From NCBI GenBank assembly GCA_963674625.2, contig CAXXXO010000004.1:992001-1056000 (forward strand): a stretch of 64,000 nt of DNA, in the 5' to 3' direction. The notes below the pieces were generated by a model. It saw only the letters and a program-made list of their open reading frames with translations. It was not told the DNA's origin and made no database searches. Shown here in pieces: positions 1 to 8,505 of this stretch. Position numbers and translations under genes: made by a program. Every line of letters begins with the position of its first letter. Position 1 is the stretch's first letter. Origin of the DNA: JALHFZ01 sp963674625. GTDB taxonomy: Bacteria > Synergistota > Synergistia > Synergistales > Aminobacteriaceae.

Positions 1-527
1 CCGTGAGCGGCGGCCAGGAAAAGGCGGAGAAGGGAACCCTCGCCATCATGGTGGGGGGCAGCGAAGGCTCCTACGAGAAAGTGAAGGATATCCTCGCCCT
101 CATGGGAAAAAGCACCCTGGTGGGCGGCCTCGGAGCGGGACAGACCACGAAGCTCGTCAACCAGAGCATCGTGGCCGTGAACATCGCTGCGGTGGCGGAA
201 GGGATGGCCTTCGCGAAAAAAGCGGGGGTGGATCCGGAAAAAGTGTTCAACGCCATCCGGGGCGGCCTTGCAGGCAGCCAGTGCATGGAGGACAAGGCCC
301 CCAGGATGTTCGAGGGCCGCTATGCCCCGGGATTCCGCATCAATCTGCACATCAAGGACTTGAATAACGTACTGGAGACGAGCCATGCTCTCCATACGTC
401 CATGCCCCTCACTGCGCAGCTCATGGAGATGTTCCAGAACCTCGCGGGAGACGGGCACGAAACCCTGGACCACGGCGCCCTCGGTCTTTTCTACGAGAAG
501 CTCAACGGTCTGTCGCTGAAAAAATAG
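1..527 (+). CDS. 2-hydroxy-3-oxopropionate (tartronate semialdehyde) reductase family, 3' part
   Basis: This is the C-terminal part of a beta-hydroxyacid dehydrogenase (GarR/3-hydroxyisobutyrate dehydrogenase family); the start lies before the window and the frame is open from base 3. The first residues, VSGGQEKAEKGTLAIMVGG, match the end of the NAD-binding domain. GLGAGQTTKLVNQ supplies the catalytic Lys and the Asn four residues on, and the rest is the all-helical C-terminal domain ending LNGLSLKK. Family members reduce tartronate semialdehyde to glycerate or oxidise related 3-hydroxyacids in the cytosol. The TctCBA importer follows in the same direction after about 160 bp, which fits use of an imported hydroxy- or dicarboxylic acid. 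The exact substrate cannot be read from this fragment. Confidence 0.85.
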   Translation, partial: VSGGQEKAEKGTLAIMVGGSEGSYEKVKDILALMGKSTLVGGLGAGQTTKLVNQSIVAVNIAAVAEGMAFAKKAGVDPEKVFNAIRGGLAGSQCMEDKAPRMFEGRYAPGFRINLHIKDLNNVLETSHALHTSMPLTAQLMEMFQNLAGDGHETLDHGALGLFYEKLNGLSLKK

Positions 528-686
528 GAGAACCCCCTGGTCTGTCCCCTTCCGTAAAAAAGAAAGGGTGCGCCCTGAAGGAGGGATGCGGAGAAGATAC
601 GACGAAGAAAAAAAGGGTAGGCGGAAAAGACGAAAAAGCTTCAGTTCCACAGGAACCTCAACCTTCAAAAACAAGGAGTGGTCGTT

Positions 687-1742
687 GTGAAGAAGTTTCT
701 TTCCATCGCTGCTGTTGCCCTGGTTCTCGCGTGTCTTCTCGCCGGAGCCGCCTGCGCCGCCGACAAGATCTGGCCGAACGGAACTCCCACGGTTATCGTG
801 GGTTTCGGCGCCGGCGGGGGTACCGATACCTCCGTCCGTCCCGTAGTGGCTCTCATGTCGAAGTACCTGAACGAGACCATCAACGTGGCCAACATGCCCG
901 GAGCTGCCAGCGCCGTGGCGGCCGAACACGTACTGGGGCTTCCGGCGGACGGCTACACCATGTTCGCCACAGGATCGGGATGCTTCGGCGGCTTCAAAAT
1001 CAAGGATACGTCCAATTCCGGATGGGAAGAGTGGACCTCCTGGCATCCCTTCCAGGGGCCCGCTGCGATCCTCGTGGGCGCCAAGAGCGACATGAAAACC
1101 TTCGATGACGTGGCAAAGGCTCTCAAGGAAGGCAAGATCAACATGGGCATCTCCGGATACGGCAACGGCCCCCACGTCATCATGCAGGCCATCGCCGAAG
1201 TGGCGGGCATCAACGACATCAACTATGTCACCTTCGACAGCGACCGGAACGTGGCCACCGCTGTACTGGCCGGCGAAGTGGAAGTCGGCATCGTCACCTT
1301 CTCCTCGGCCATAGACATGGCCCAGGCGGGAACCATCAGGGCGGTCACCGTCATGATGAAAGAACCCATGAAGATCACCGACACAATCACCATCGACCCC
1401 ATAGTGAAAGTTCTTCCCGGAAGCGACAAGATCCCCGACCTGAGCGAGACCTGGCCGATCTGCATGCGGCGGGATGCCCCCCAGGAGATCAAGGACAAGG
1501 TCACCGAGGCGTTCCTCTGGGCGATCAAACAGCCCGAAATTCTCGAGTACACGAAGAAAAAGGGCCTCAATATCGTCGGGATGACCGGGGAAGAGGCGGA
1601 CCGTTTCCTTTCCCTCCAGATCTCGGGCTATTCCTGGGTTCTCTACAATGCGAAGATGGCCGAGAAATCCCCCGCCGACTTCAATATTCCCAAGCTCGCC
1701 GACTGGAACTGGGAGACGGAAAAGAAGAAGCTGACAAAATAA
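687..1742 (+). CDS. tctC: Tripartite tricarboxylate transporter substrate-binding protein (TctC family)
   Basis: This is the secreted solute receptor of a tripartite tricarboxylate transporter. The start is the GTG at 687, because AAGGAG at 673-678 sits 8 bases before it; an in-frame GTG at 678 overlaps that site. The 351-residue product opens with a signal peptide (MKKFLSIAAVALVL, cleavage near AACAADK). The early stretch VIVGFGAGGGTDTSVRP is the family's anion-binding loop, and AAEHVLGLPADGYTMF is also typical. tctB follows after one base, so the genes are one operon. Ligands of the family are small carboxylates; the neighbouring hydroxyacid dehydrogenase and alcohol dehydrogenase suggest a hydroxylated one (inference). 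Confidence 0.92.
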   Translation: MKKFLSIAAVALVLACLLAGAACAADKIWPNGTPTVIVGFGAGGGTDTSVRPVVALMSKYLNETINVANMPGAASAVAAEHVLGLPADGYTMFATGSGCFGGFKIKDTSNSGWEEWTSWHPFQGPAAILVGAKSDMKTFDDVAKALKEGKINMGISGYGNGPHVIMQAIAEVAGINDINYVTFDSDRNVATAVLAGEVEVGIVTFSSAIDMAQAGTIRAVTVMMKEPMKITDTITIDPIVKVLPGSDKIPDLSETWPICMRRDAPQEIKDKVTEAFLWAIKQPEILEYTKKKGLNIVGMTGEEADRFLSLQISGYSWVLYNAKMAEKSPADFNIPKLADWNWETEKKKLTK

Positions 1743-1743
1743 G

Positions 1744-2232
1744 ATGGCGGGAAAAGTGCACAAGGGATCCGGGGCGGACTATATCTCCGCCCTTATCCTC
1801 ATGATCTTCGGCGCGGCCTTTGCCGGAGCCGCCCTGAGGATGAGGGTGTTCAACAATTCCTTTTTGGTCTCCCCTGGTCTTTTCCCTCTCATTCTGGGAG
1901 GGGTGTTCATTCTTCTGGGCTTTCTTCTCTTCCGCTCCGCCGCCCAGCGGGGCGGAAGAGAACAGGCCCTCCATGTCCTCGGGAAGGAAAACCTCAGGTC
2001 CTTTTTTCAGTCGCCAAGGGTAAGGAAAGGGACGGTCCTTCTTCTCTTCATTCTGGCCTACGTCCTGACCCTGGGGTATCTCCCCTTTCTCTGGGCGACA
2101 GCTGCCTACCTGATCGTCACCTTCATCTATCTCAAGGCTCTGAAGCTTCACTGGACCGTTCTCCTGGCCTTTGCCGCGGCCTGGGCCATAACCTTTGCTT
2201 TCCGGGATCTTTTCCGGATCCCAATGCCCTGA
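1744..2232 (+). CDS. tctB: Tripartite tricarboxylate transporter small permease (TctB family)
   Basis: This is a 162-residue membrane protein with about four hydrophobic segments (ISALILMIFGAAFAGAALR, LFPLILGGVFILLGFLLF, VLLLFILAYVLTL, VLLAFAAAWAITFAF), the size and topology of TctB small subunits. Sequence conservation in this family is low, so the call rests on topology and on its place between tctC (one base upstream) and tctA (15 bases downstream). It should form the inner-membrane complex with TctA and take the solute from TctC. No regulatory site of its own is visible. Confidence 0.88.
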   Translation: MAGKVHKGSGADYISALILMIFGAAFAGAALRMRVFNNSFLVSPGLFPLILGGVFILLGFLLFRSAAQRGGREQALHVLGKENLRSFFQSPRVRKGTVLLLFILAYVLTLGYLPFLWATAAYLIVTFIYLKALKLHWTVLLAFAAAWAITFAFRDLFRIPMP

Positions 2233-2247
2233 GAAAGGAGGCCGCCC

Positions 2248-3801
2248 ATGGAAATACTTCACCTTCTCGCAGACGAAACGGTACAGGTCGGAAGCGCCCT
2301 TGTCAGCTCATTCAACCCCATGATACTGGGGCTGATTTTCCTGGGAAGCCTTTTGGGGCTACTGGTAGGAGCCATTCCCGGCCTCACGGCCACCATGGCC
2401 CTTGCTCTGCTCATCAACCTCTCCTACGGAATGCCCCTTGAAAACGCCGTGGCCTTTCTTCTCGCCGTCTACGTCGGGGCCGTTTCGGGAGGGCTCAACG
2501 CAGCCATCATGATCAACATCCCCGGCACTCCATCGGCGGCGGCCACGTGCCTCGACGGATTTCCCCTGGCAAAGGAGGGGAAGGGCGGGCTCGCCATAGG
2601 GACGGGACTCATCGCCTCCTTCGTGGGCACCCTTTTCAGCATCGCGGTGATGATCTTCCTCTCGCCCCTCATTTACATGATCGCCCTGAAGTTCGGACAC
2701 TGGGAGCTCTTCCTGCTGGCCCTCTTCGGGATCATGATCTGCGGAACCCTTTCGGCGGGAAAAGACCCCCTCAAGGGATGGATCGTCGGCTTCCTGGGCT
2801 TTGGCGCGGCCATGGTGGGAATGGAGCAGATCTTCGCCTACCCCCGCCTGACCTTCAATTTCCTTCAGCTCAAGGGAGGCATCCCCCTAATACCCGCCCT
2901 CATCGGCGTCTTCGGCGTCTCGGAATTTCTCGCTGTTCTTCAGGAGGACGTGGCCTACAAGATCGAAGGCAAGGTGGGAAAGGTCATTCCTCCCATGAAG
3001 GAATTTATCCCTCTCATTCCGGCTGCAATCCGTTCGGGGATCATCGGAGTCATCATCGGCGCCATTCCCGGGGCGGGAGAGGACATCGGAAGCTGGCTCT
3101 CCTATGACGTGGGAAAGCGCAGGTCGAAAAAAGGGCATCTCTTCGGAAAGGGAAGCTACGAAGGGCTTGTCTGCTCTGAAGTGGCGAACAACGCCGTCAT
3201 CGGGGGAGCCATGATCCCCCTGCTCACCCTGGCGGTCCCCGGCAGCCCGCCTTCGGCCATGTTTCTCGCCGCCGTATGGCTTCACGGCGTCCGGCCCGGC
3301 CCCATGCTCAACTTCGAAAACCCCGGTTTTCTGCCCCTCGTGGCCGCCATGCTCATCCTCGGATCCGTAGCGATGCTCTTCTGGGGACTTACCCTTGCCA
3401 AGCCCATGGTGGCGGTGCTGAAAATCAAGCGGGAGATCCTTCTTCCCATCGTCATCCCTCTCACGGTCATCGGCGCCTACGCGGGGGGAGTCCGTATATT
3501 CGACGTCTACCTCATGCTCGGCTTCGGGGTTCTCGGCTATGTCCTGCGCCAGATGGACTATCCCCTTGCGCCCCTCGTTCTCGGACTCATCCTGGGTCCC
3601 CTTGCGGACACCAGCTTCCGGAGGGCACTGCAGCAGAGCCGGGGCGCCGTTCTGCCCCTGCTTCAGCGCCCCATAGGGCTCATCCTGATGCTCTGCGTCG
3701 CCTGGCTCATCTGGACGGGAGTGAAAAGAACGAAACAGTACTACGCGGAAAAAGCGGCCGCCGATTCCCTGGACGAGGAAGCAACCTGCAGGATCAAATG
3801 A
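2248..3801 (+). CDS. tctA: Tripartite tricarboxylate transporter large permease (TctA family)
   Basis: This is the 517-residue large permease of the TTT system. It is full length, with about 12 membrane segments and the two family signatures: GAIPGLTATMALALLINLSYG near the N terminus and IGAIPGAGEDIGSWLSYDVGK in the middle. A clear AAAGGAG lies 8 bases before the ATG. It couples carboxylate uptake to an ion gradient with TctB and TctC. The C-terminal tail is cytosolic and charged. The alcohol dehydrogenase gene starts 20 bases after the stop, so co-transcription is likely. Confidence 0.95.
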   Translation: MEILHLLADETVQVGSALVSSFNPMILGLIFLGSLLGLLVGAIPGLTATMALALLINLSYGMPLENAVAFLLAVYVGAVSGGLNAAIMINIPGTPSAAATCLDGFPLAKEGKGGLAIGTGLIASFVGTLFSIAVMIFLSPLIYMIALKFGHWELFLLALFGIMICGTLSAGKDPLKGWIVGFLGFGAAMVGMEQIFAYPRLTFNFLQLKGGIPLIPALIGVFGVSEFLAVLQEDVAYKIEGKVGKVIPPMKEFIPLIPAAIRSGIIGVIIGAIPGAGEDIGSWLSYDVGKRRSKKGHLFGKGSYEGLVCSEVANNAVIGGAMIPLLTLAVPGSPPSAMFLAAVWLHGVRPGPMLNFENPGFLPLVAAMLILGSVAMLFWGLTLAKPMVAVLKIKREILLPIVIPLTVIGAYAGGVRIFDVYLMLGFGVLGYVLRQMDYPLAPLVLGLILGPLADTSFRRALQQSRGAVLPLLQRPIGLILMLCVAWLIWTGVKRTKQYYAEKAAADSLDEEATCRIK

Positions 3802-3820
3802 GAAACGAGGAGGAAAAAGC

Positions 3821-4858
3821 ATGCGTGCTGTAGTGAAATATCTCAGGGATGACGGCAATACGGAAGTACGGGATGTTCCCGTACCGGAAACCGGGCCGTC
3901 GGATGTGCTGGTGAAGGTGGCCTATATCGGCATCTGCGGCAGCGACCCCCACATGTACCACAACCAGGTATCCTACCCCATGGCGGTCCCCGTCATTCTG
4001 GGGCATGAATTTTCCGGGACCGTGGAGAAAGTCGGCAGCGCCGTAAAAAACTGGAAGCCCGGAGACCGGGTCACCGCGGAGACCCATGCCCGATATTGCG
4101 GAGAATGCGTTCTCTGCAAGACCAACAACTACCGTTTCTGCCGGGAGCGAAAAGGATACGGCTTCGGCGTGGACGGGGCCTTTGCCGAATATGTCAGCGT
4201 CCCGGCCCGGATTCTTCATGCAGTCCCCGAATCGGTCACCCTTCGGGACGCCTCCTGCACCGAGCCGGTGTGCGTGGCCTACAACGTGGTCATCGCAAAA
4301 GTCGGCGTTCGGGCCGGAGACAGCGTGGCGGTTCTGGGCCCCGGCCCCATCGGAATTCTCTGCGTCCACATGGCAAAGACGGCCGGGGCGAGCCATATCG
4401 CCGTATTCGGCGCACCGGGAGACGAAAAGCGCCTCGAGGTCGCCCGGACCTACGGAGCCACGGAGGTCCACGTCCTCGACGGCTCTTCTGACCCTAAGGC
4501 CGCCGCTGCCAGGTTCAACGAGGGGTACGGCTTCGATTCGGTGATCGACGCGGCGGGGCCGGCGGCAACCCTCAAAATTTCCATGGACATCGTCATGCCC
4601 GGAGGAATCATCAACAAGGTCGCCTGGGGACCCAAGCCCGTGAATCTCAGCCTTGACCCCCTGCTCTCAAAGGGAGCGACCCTCCAGGGATCCTTCAGCC
4701 ACACCTGGGACATCTGGGAGAAAGTCCTCGTAATGATGGATTCGGGGCAGATGCCCCTCGATTCCCTCATCAGCCACGAGCTTCCCCTGGAAGAATGGAA
4801 GAAGGGCTTCGACCTCATCGAAAGCCGGGAGGGACTGAAGGTCCTTCTGAAGCCCTGA
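3821..4858 (+). CDS. Zinc-dependent alcohol dehydrogenase (MDR; threonine/sorbitol dehydrogenase-like)
   Basis: This is a medium-chain dehydrogenase of 345 residues, the usual length. Visible motifs are Cys39 in GICGSDPHMYH and His62-Glu63 in GHEFSGTVEKVG for the catalytic zinc. Cys93, 96, 99 and 107 (CGECVLC...FC) bind the structural zinc, and VAVLGPGPIG is the Rossmann turn for NAD(P). The family oxidises secondary alcohols of polyols, threonine or hydroxyacids. Its position straight after tctCBA suggests it acts on the imported compound or a product of it. AGGAGG lies just before the ATG. A strong hairpin follows at 4881-4915. Confidence 0.9.
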   Translation: MRAVVKYLRDDGNTEVRDVPVPETGPSDVLVKVAYIGICGSDPHMYHNQVSYPMAVPVILGHEFSGTVEKVGSAVKNWKPGDRVTAETHARYCGECVLCKTNNYRFCRERKGYGFGVDGAFAEYVSVPARILHAVPESVTLRDASCTEPVCVAYNVVIAKVGVRAGDSVAVLGPGPIGILCVHMAKTAGASHIAVFGAPGDEKRLEVARTYGATEVHVLDGSSDPKAAAARFNEGYGFDSVIDAAGPAATLKISMDIVMPGGIINKVAWGPKPVNLSLDPLLSKGATLQGSFSHTWDIWEKVLVMMDSGQMPLDSLISHELPLEEWKKGFDLIESREGLKVLLKP

Positions 4859-4880
4859 AGAAGAAGGAAGGCGCAATGTG

Positions 4881-4915
4881 AAGAGGGGGGAGAAAAAATT
4901 TTTCTCCCCCCTCTT
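4881..4915. terminator. Bidirectional terminator hairpin between convergent genes
   Basis: A perfect 17-bp inverted repeat (4881-4897 and 4899-4915) made of AAGAGGGGGGAG, an A-run, a T-run and its complement. It lies between the plus-strand alcohol dehydrogenase and the minus-strand murein hydrolase. T-rich sequence follows on the plus side (4916-4926), so it can end transcription from the left and probably from both sides. Confidence 0.85.
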
Positions 4916-4948
4916 CCTTTTTTTTCATTAGGTCCGGTGGTTTTTCCC

Positions 4949-5692
4949 TCATGGGAAATATTTGACAGGATTGACCGTTTTTCCCTTCACGAGGACGCTG
5001 AAATGAAGGTGGCAGCAGGTGGTCCGGCCGGTGCGGCCGACCTTCGCGATGGTCTGCCCCTGCTGTACCCATGTTCCCTTTTTTACTGCGTTCACGCTGT
5101 TGTGGCTGTACCGGGTGTGCATTCCGTCGCCGTGGTCGATGGTGACCGTTTTTCCGAACCCCCGGATGACCCCTGAAAAGATGACCTTTCCGGCCCGGGC
5201 GGCACGGATGGCGCTTCCCTTCGGAGCCGGGATGTCCACCCCGTCGTGAAGGCGGCCGTGACGCTTGCCGTAGGGAGAGCTTATCCTCCCCTCGAGGGGG
5301 CGGAGAAAGGCCTGATCGGGAAGAGAAGCGGGAGTCCTCTTCGGCTGAACCGGAGAGGGAAGATAAATTTTTTCCTGCTGCTTCAGCAGGGGAAGGAGGG
5401 TCTCGCCTCTCTGGCGGGCCCGGGTTTCAGCGAGGGTTGTGACGAGTTGGGATTCGCCCCTCGGTATGAGAATCTTCTCTCCGGCCGGAAGGGGTTTCTC
5501 CCGGAAGGAAAGTTCATTGGCCCGTTCTATCGTTTTCGGCGAAACGCCGTAGCGTCCGGCGATGAAGGCCAGGGATTCGCCTGAGCGGACGGAATGCTCT
5601 ATCCAGGGCAGCGGTGCGGCGGAGCAGGGAAGAGTAAAAAGAAAGAGAAAACACGGAAAAAGAAAAATACCTTTTCTGACGGAAAAAGGCAT
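4949..5692 (-). CDS. LysM domain / M23 family metallopeptidase (murein hydrolase)
   Basis: This is an exported cell-wall hydrolase of 247 residues. A signal peptide or anchor (residues 8-25, very Phe/Leu-rich) is followed by a LysM peptidoglycan-binding repeat at about 33-77 (VRSGESLAFIAGRYGVSPKTI), a linker, and a peptidase M23 (lysostaphin-type) domain at about 135-247. The zinc ligands are visible as His149 and Asp153 (HDGVD) and His230 (HLHF), with catalytic His197 in HTRYSH. Because the active-site residues are intact it is probably an enzyme, not a NlpD/EnvC-type activator. It is a single gene that converges on the tct operon. Confidence 0.93.
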   Translation of the reverse strand: MPFSVRKGIFLFPCFLFLFTLPCSAAPLPWIEHSVRSGESLAFIAGRYGVSPKTIERANELSFREKPLPAGEKILIPRGESQLVTTLAETRARQRGETLLPLLKQQEKIYLPSPVQPKRTPASLPDQAFLRPLEGRISSPYGKRHGRLHDGVDIPAPKGSAIRAARAGKVIFSGVIRGFGKTVTIDHGDGMHTRYSHNSVNAVKKGTWVQQGQTIAKVGRTGRTTCCHLHFSVLVKGKTVNPVKYFP

Positions 5693-5918
5693 GAATGCGC
5701 CCCCTTCTGATCGGGTGAAAAGCTTACAGAGGCTATCCTATCGGAGGCTCTCTCTATTCTACTCAGTAAAAATACTTAAAAATCATAAAATTTTTTCTCT
5801 TGAATAATTCCGGGAATTTTTTCCAGACAGGTAAAAAGAAACTATCGGTGGGAAAATGATAAAATAACGAAGCAAAAGAAAAGGGAGAGAGATCTCTCAC
5901 CGCCTTCAGGAGGAACCC

Positions 5919-6485
5919 ATGGAAAATATTGTCATACCCCCCGAACTCGAGCCGCTGATTGCATTTCACGGCCATTTCTGCCCGGGAGTGCTGATCGGAT
6001 GGAGGGCCGCCCTGATGGCCCGGAAACTGCTGGAGGTCACCCGGGACCGGGATGAGGAGCTTGTGGCCATCTCCGAAAACGACGCCTGCGGCGTCGATGC
6101 CATCCAGTACGTCCTCGGCTGCACCTTCGGCAAGGGAAACCTTCTCTTCCGGGACTGGGGAAAACAGGCCTTCACAGTCTTTCGCCGTTCCGACGGCAAG
6201 GGAGTGCGCATGGTTCTGAATGCCCCTGACAGGGAGCTGACCAGGGAGGAATCGGCTCAACGCATGCTGGAAGAAACGGACGAAAAACTCTTCACGGTCA
6301 TGGAACCTCAGGAGCCCATTCCAGAAAGTGCCAAGATACGGAAGTCCGGCTTCTGCAGTCTCTGCGGCGAGCGGGTCATGGAGACGCGTCTCGAGCAGCT
6401 GGAAGACGGCAGGCAGGTCTGCATTCCCTGCGGAGCCTTGATATCACAAAAAAAGAAGACGGAGAATAGTGAAGGACTCAAATAA
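5919..6485 (+). CDS. FmdE/FwdE-family protein with C-terminal zinc finger
   Basis: This 188-residue protein matches the FmdE family (formylmethanofuran dehydrogenase subunit E-like). FHGHFCPGVLIGWRAALMA at residues 16-34 holds the conserved His17, His19 and Cys21, and ENDACGVDAIQ contributes Cys57. A two-CxxC zinc ribbon (CSLCGE...CIPCG) closes the protein. Although named for a methanogen enzyme, the family is common in anaerobic bacteria without methanofuran, so a metal-binding or molybdoenzyme-related role is as far as one can go. AGGAGG lies before the ATG at 5919. No partner subunit is encoded nearby. Confidence 0.85.
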   Translation: MENIVIPPELEPLIAFHGHFCPGVLIGWRAALMARKLLEVTRDRDEELVAISENDACGVDAIQYVLGCTFGKGNLLFRDWGKQAFTVFRRSDGKGVRMVLNAPDRELTREESAQRMLEETDEKLFTVMEPQEPIPESAKIRKSGFCSLCGERVMETRLEQLEDGRQVCIPCGALISQKKKTENSEGLK

Positions 6486-6492
6486 TCTTCCC

Positions 6493-6543
6493 GGCAAACA
6501 TTCGGCAGGCCGCATATTCAATGCGGCCTGCCGAATGTTTGCC
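6493..6543. terminator. Perfect 23-bp stem-loop between convergent genes
   Basis: GGCAAACATTCGGCAGGCCG is the start of a 23-bp arm (6493-6515) that is repeated exactly in inverse at 6521-6543 around a 5-base loop. It separates the FmdE-type gene from the convergent TRAP permease. No long T-run follows on either side, so it may act as an mRNA end-stabiliser as much as a terminator. Confidence 0.7.
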
Positions 6544-6559
6544 CAGAGGATTGGAATAT

Positions 6560-8404
6560 TTATTTTTTTGAACCTCGTTTTAGTAAAAATATCAAAACCG
6601 CGAAGAGTCCCAGGCCGAAAATGCTTGAGAGGCGTTCAGGTATGATCATGCACAAGGCAGTAAAAATAAAGAATGCCCGCACCATGGCGGATATGTGATC
6701 TTTCCAGAATCCTATGACGCCGATGCCCAGGGAGATGATTCCCACGGTGCAGAAGAAGAATACGCCTGCCATTTCATAGACGGATCCCAGCCCCAGAAGT
6801 GCGGGATTATAGACAAAAACGTAGGGGATAAGGAAAAGCACGATCGCCAGCCTGACCGCTTCCATTCCTGTTTCCCACAGCCCCGTTTGTGTAATGCCTG
6901 CCGCCGTATAGGATGCGATGGCCACAGGAGGAGTTATCATGGACATGTTGGCAAAGTAGAAGATGAACATGTGAGCCACCAGAGGTTGAATGCCCAGATT
7001 CTGCATGGCCGGAGCGAGAAGGACGGCGCTCATGATGTAGGCGGCGCTGGTCGGCATTCCCATCCCCATGATGATGATCATGATTGTGGACAGGACGAGG
7101 GCGAGAAGGAGGTTGTTTGCCGACAAAGAAGCGATCAGTGCGCTGAACCGCAGCCCGAGACCCGTGTAGACTACTTCTCCGATCACTATGCCGGCAATGG
7201 CGCATGGAAGAGTCACGATAATTGAGCTTTTCGCGCCGTCGATGGCCATTTTCAGTATTTGTTTCACGGAAAGGCGGGTATCTTTTCGAAGCTGGCAGAG
7301 AACAATGAGAGTGAGCGTCGACGCCAGGGCGGAGTACATGAGCGAGCGTCCCCAGGCGATAAGTCCCACGAGAACGACGATGGGCATGATCAGATGAATA
7401 TACTTCCTGATGGTGTAAAGAAGTTCTTTTTTATCCACATCTTCAATATGCATTCCCTGCTTGTGGGCCTCCAGATGAACTTCCCAGAAAAGAGAACCCA
7501 CATAGAGAATTGAAGGCAGTATGGCGCAGAGCACTATGGTGAAATAGGAAACGCCTATCATATCCGCCATGATGAATGCGGAAGCTCCCATAACAGGAGG
7601 GATGAGCTGCCCTCCTGTTCCCGCAGTGGCGAGAAGCGCTCCGCTGAATACCGGTTTGAAGCCGGCTTTTTTCATCATGGGGTACACGATGGTTCCTACA
7701 GAGGCGACGTTCGCCGCGGCGCTCCCGCTGATCATTCCGAAAAGCCCCGAGGCGATGATGGACGCTTTGCCGGCTCCGCCGACGGACTTTCGGGTGGCAT
7801 ATTTGGCCATTGCGACGAAGAGAAGCCCGGCAGGAGTTGCTGCAAGAAAGGCGCCGAAGATCATAAAGTAAAAGATCGTGTATGCCGAAGCTGCGATAGG
7901 GCTCGAAAAAATTCCCGATGAGGTCATGAGCTGATTTTCAATGAAGGCTGAAATGGTTACTTTCGGGTGGGCCAGAAGCCCCGGCAGATTCGCACCAAAG
8001 AAGCTGTATGCCATAAAAACCAATGCAATGATCGTCATGGACCATCCGAGAGTTCTTCTCCCCGCCTCAAGAAGAAAGAGGACGAGCATGATGCCGAAGA
8101 GATAATCTGTAAAATAAAGATCATCGACAAAGGGAAGCCGGGTGACGATGCGGTCTGAATGGTAGAGGATGTATCCCATGAAAAGGACGAGGGCGGAAAC
8201 GAACAGCATGTCGAGCACGAAGGAAATCTGCGGATATTTTTTCAGGGAGGGTTTCAAAAGAAAAACCAGTACGAGACAAAAACCCACATGGAGAGGCAGG
8301 ATGATCATCCCCGGGACGGCCGAAAATGCTATATAGACCTGTCCTATGACCCAGAGAAGGGCTGTGGCGGAAGCAAGGATATTTCTCGTCTTCTGTTGTT
8401 CCAC
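6560..8404 (-). CDS. TRAP transporter fused permease (DctQM-type, TAXI-associated)
   Basis: This is a 614-residue polytopic membrane protein in which the small (4TM) and large (12TM) TRAP permease subunits are fused, as is usual for TAXI-type systems. Typical stretches are GKASIIASGLFGMISGSAAANVASVG and GMGMPTSAAYIMSAVLLAPA. It drives sodium- or proton-coupled uptake of a carboxylated solute delivered by the binding protein encoded just upstream at 8506-9504. The predicted GTG start has AAGGAGG about 13 bases upstream, a long spacing, so the start is uncertain by a few codons. A hairpin (8433-8476) lies in the intercistronic gap. Confidence 0.92.
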   Translation of the reverse strand: MEQQKTRNILASATALLWVIGQVYIAFSAVPGMIILPLHVGFCLVLVFLLKPSLKKYPQISFVLDMLFVSALVLFMGYILYHSDRIVTRLPFVDDLYFTDYLFGIMLVLFLLEAGRRTLGWSMTIIALVFMAYSFFGANLPGLLAHPKVTISAFIENQLMTSSGIFSSPIAASAYTIFYFMIFGAFLAATPAGLLFVAMAKYATRKSVGGAGKASIIASGLFGMISGSAAANVASVGTIVYPMMKKAGFKPVFSGALLATAGTGGQLIPPVMGASAFIMADMIGVSYFTIVLCAILPSILYVGSLFWEVHLEAHKQGMHIEDVDKKELLYTIRKYIHLIMPIVVLVGLIAWGRSLMYSALASTLTLIVLCQLRKDTRLSVKQILKMAIDGAKSSIIVTLPCAIAGIVIGEVVYTGLGLRFSALIASLSANNLLLALVLSTIMIIIMGMGMPTSAAYIMSAVLLAPAMQNLGIQPLVAHMFIFYFANMSMITPPVAIASYTAAGITQTGLWETGMEAVRLAIVLFLIPYVFVYNPALLGLGSVYEMAGVFFFCTVGIISLGIGVIGFWKDHISAMVRAFFIFTALCMIIPERLSSIFGLGLFAVLIFLLKRGSKK

Positions 8405-8432
8405 GTCGTTTTTCGGCCTCCTTATTCTGCAG

Positions 8433-8476
8433 AAAGATGAATGGGAAGAGCAGAACGCCCTCTCCCATTCATCTTT
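8433..8476. other. Intercistronic stem-loop between TAXI binding protein and permease
   Basis: An imperfect inverted repeat (arms built on AAAGATGAATGGGA and its complement) lies between the binding-protein stop and the permease start. In TRAP operons the receptor is needed in excess, and such a hairpin is a likely partial terminator or stabiliser of the upstream mRNA; this role is inferred. Confidence 0.5.
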
Positions 8477-8505
8477 TTATTTTGTCTGCCGAGCGGACGG
8501 CAGGC

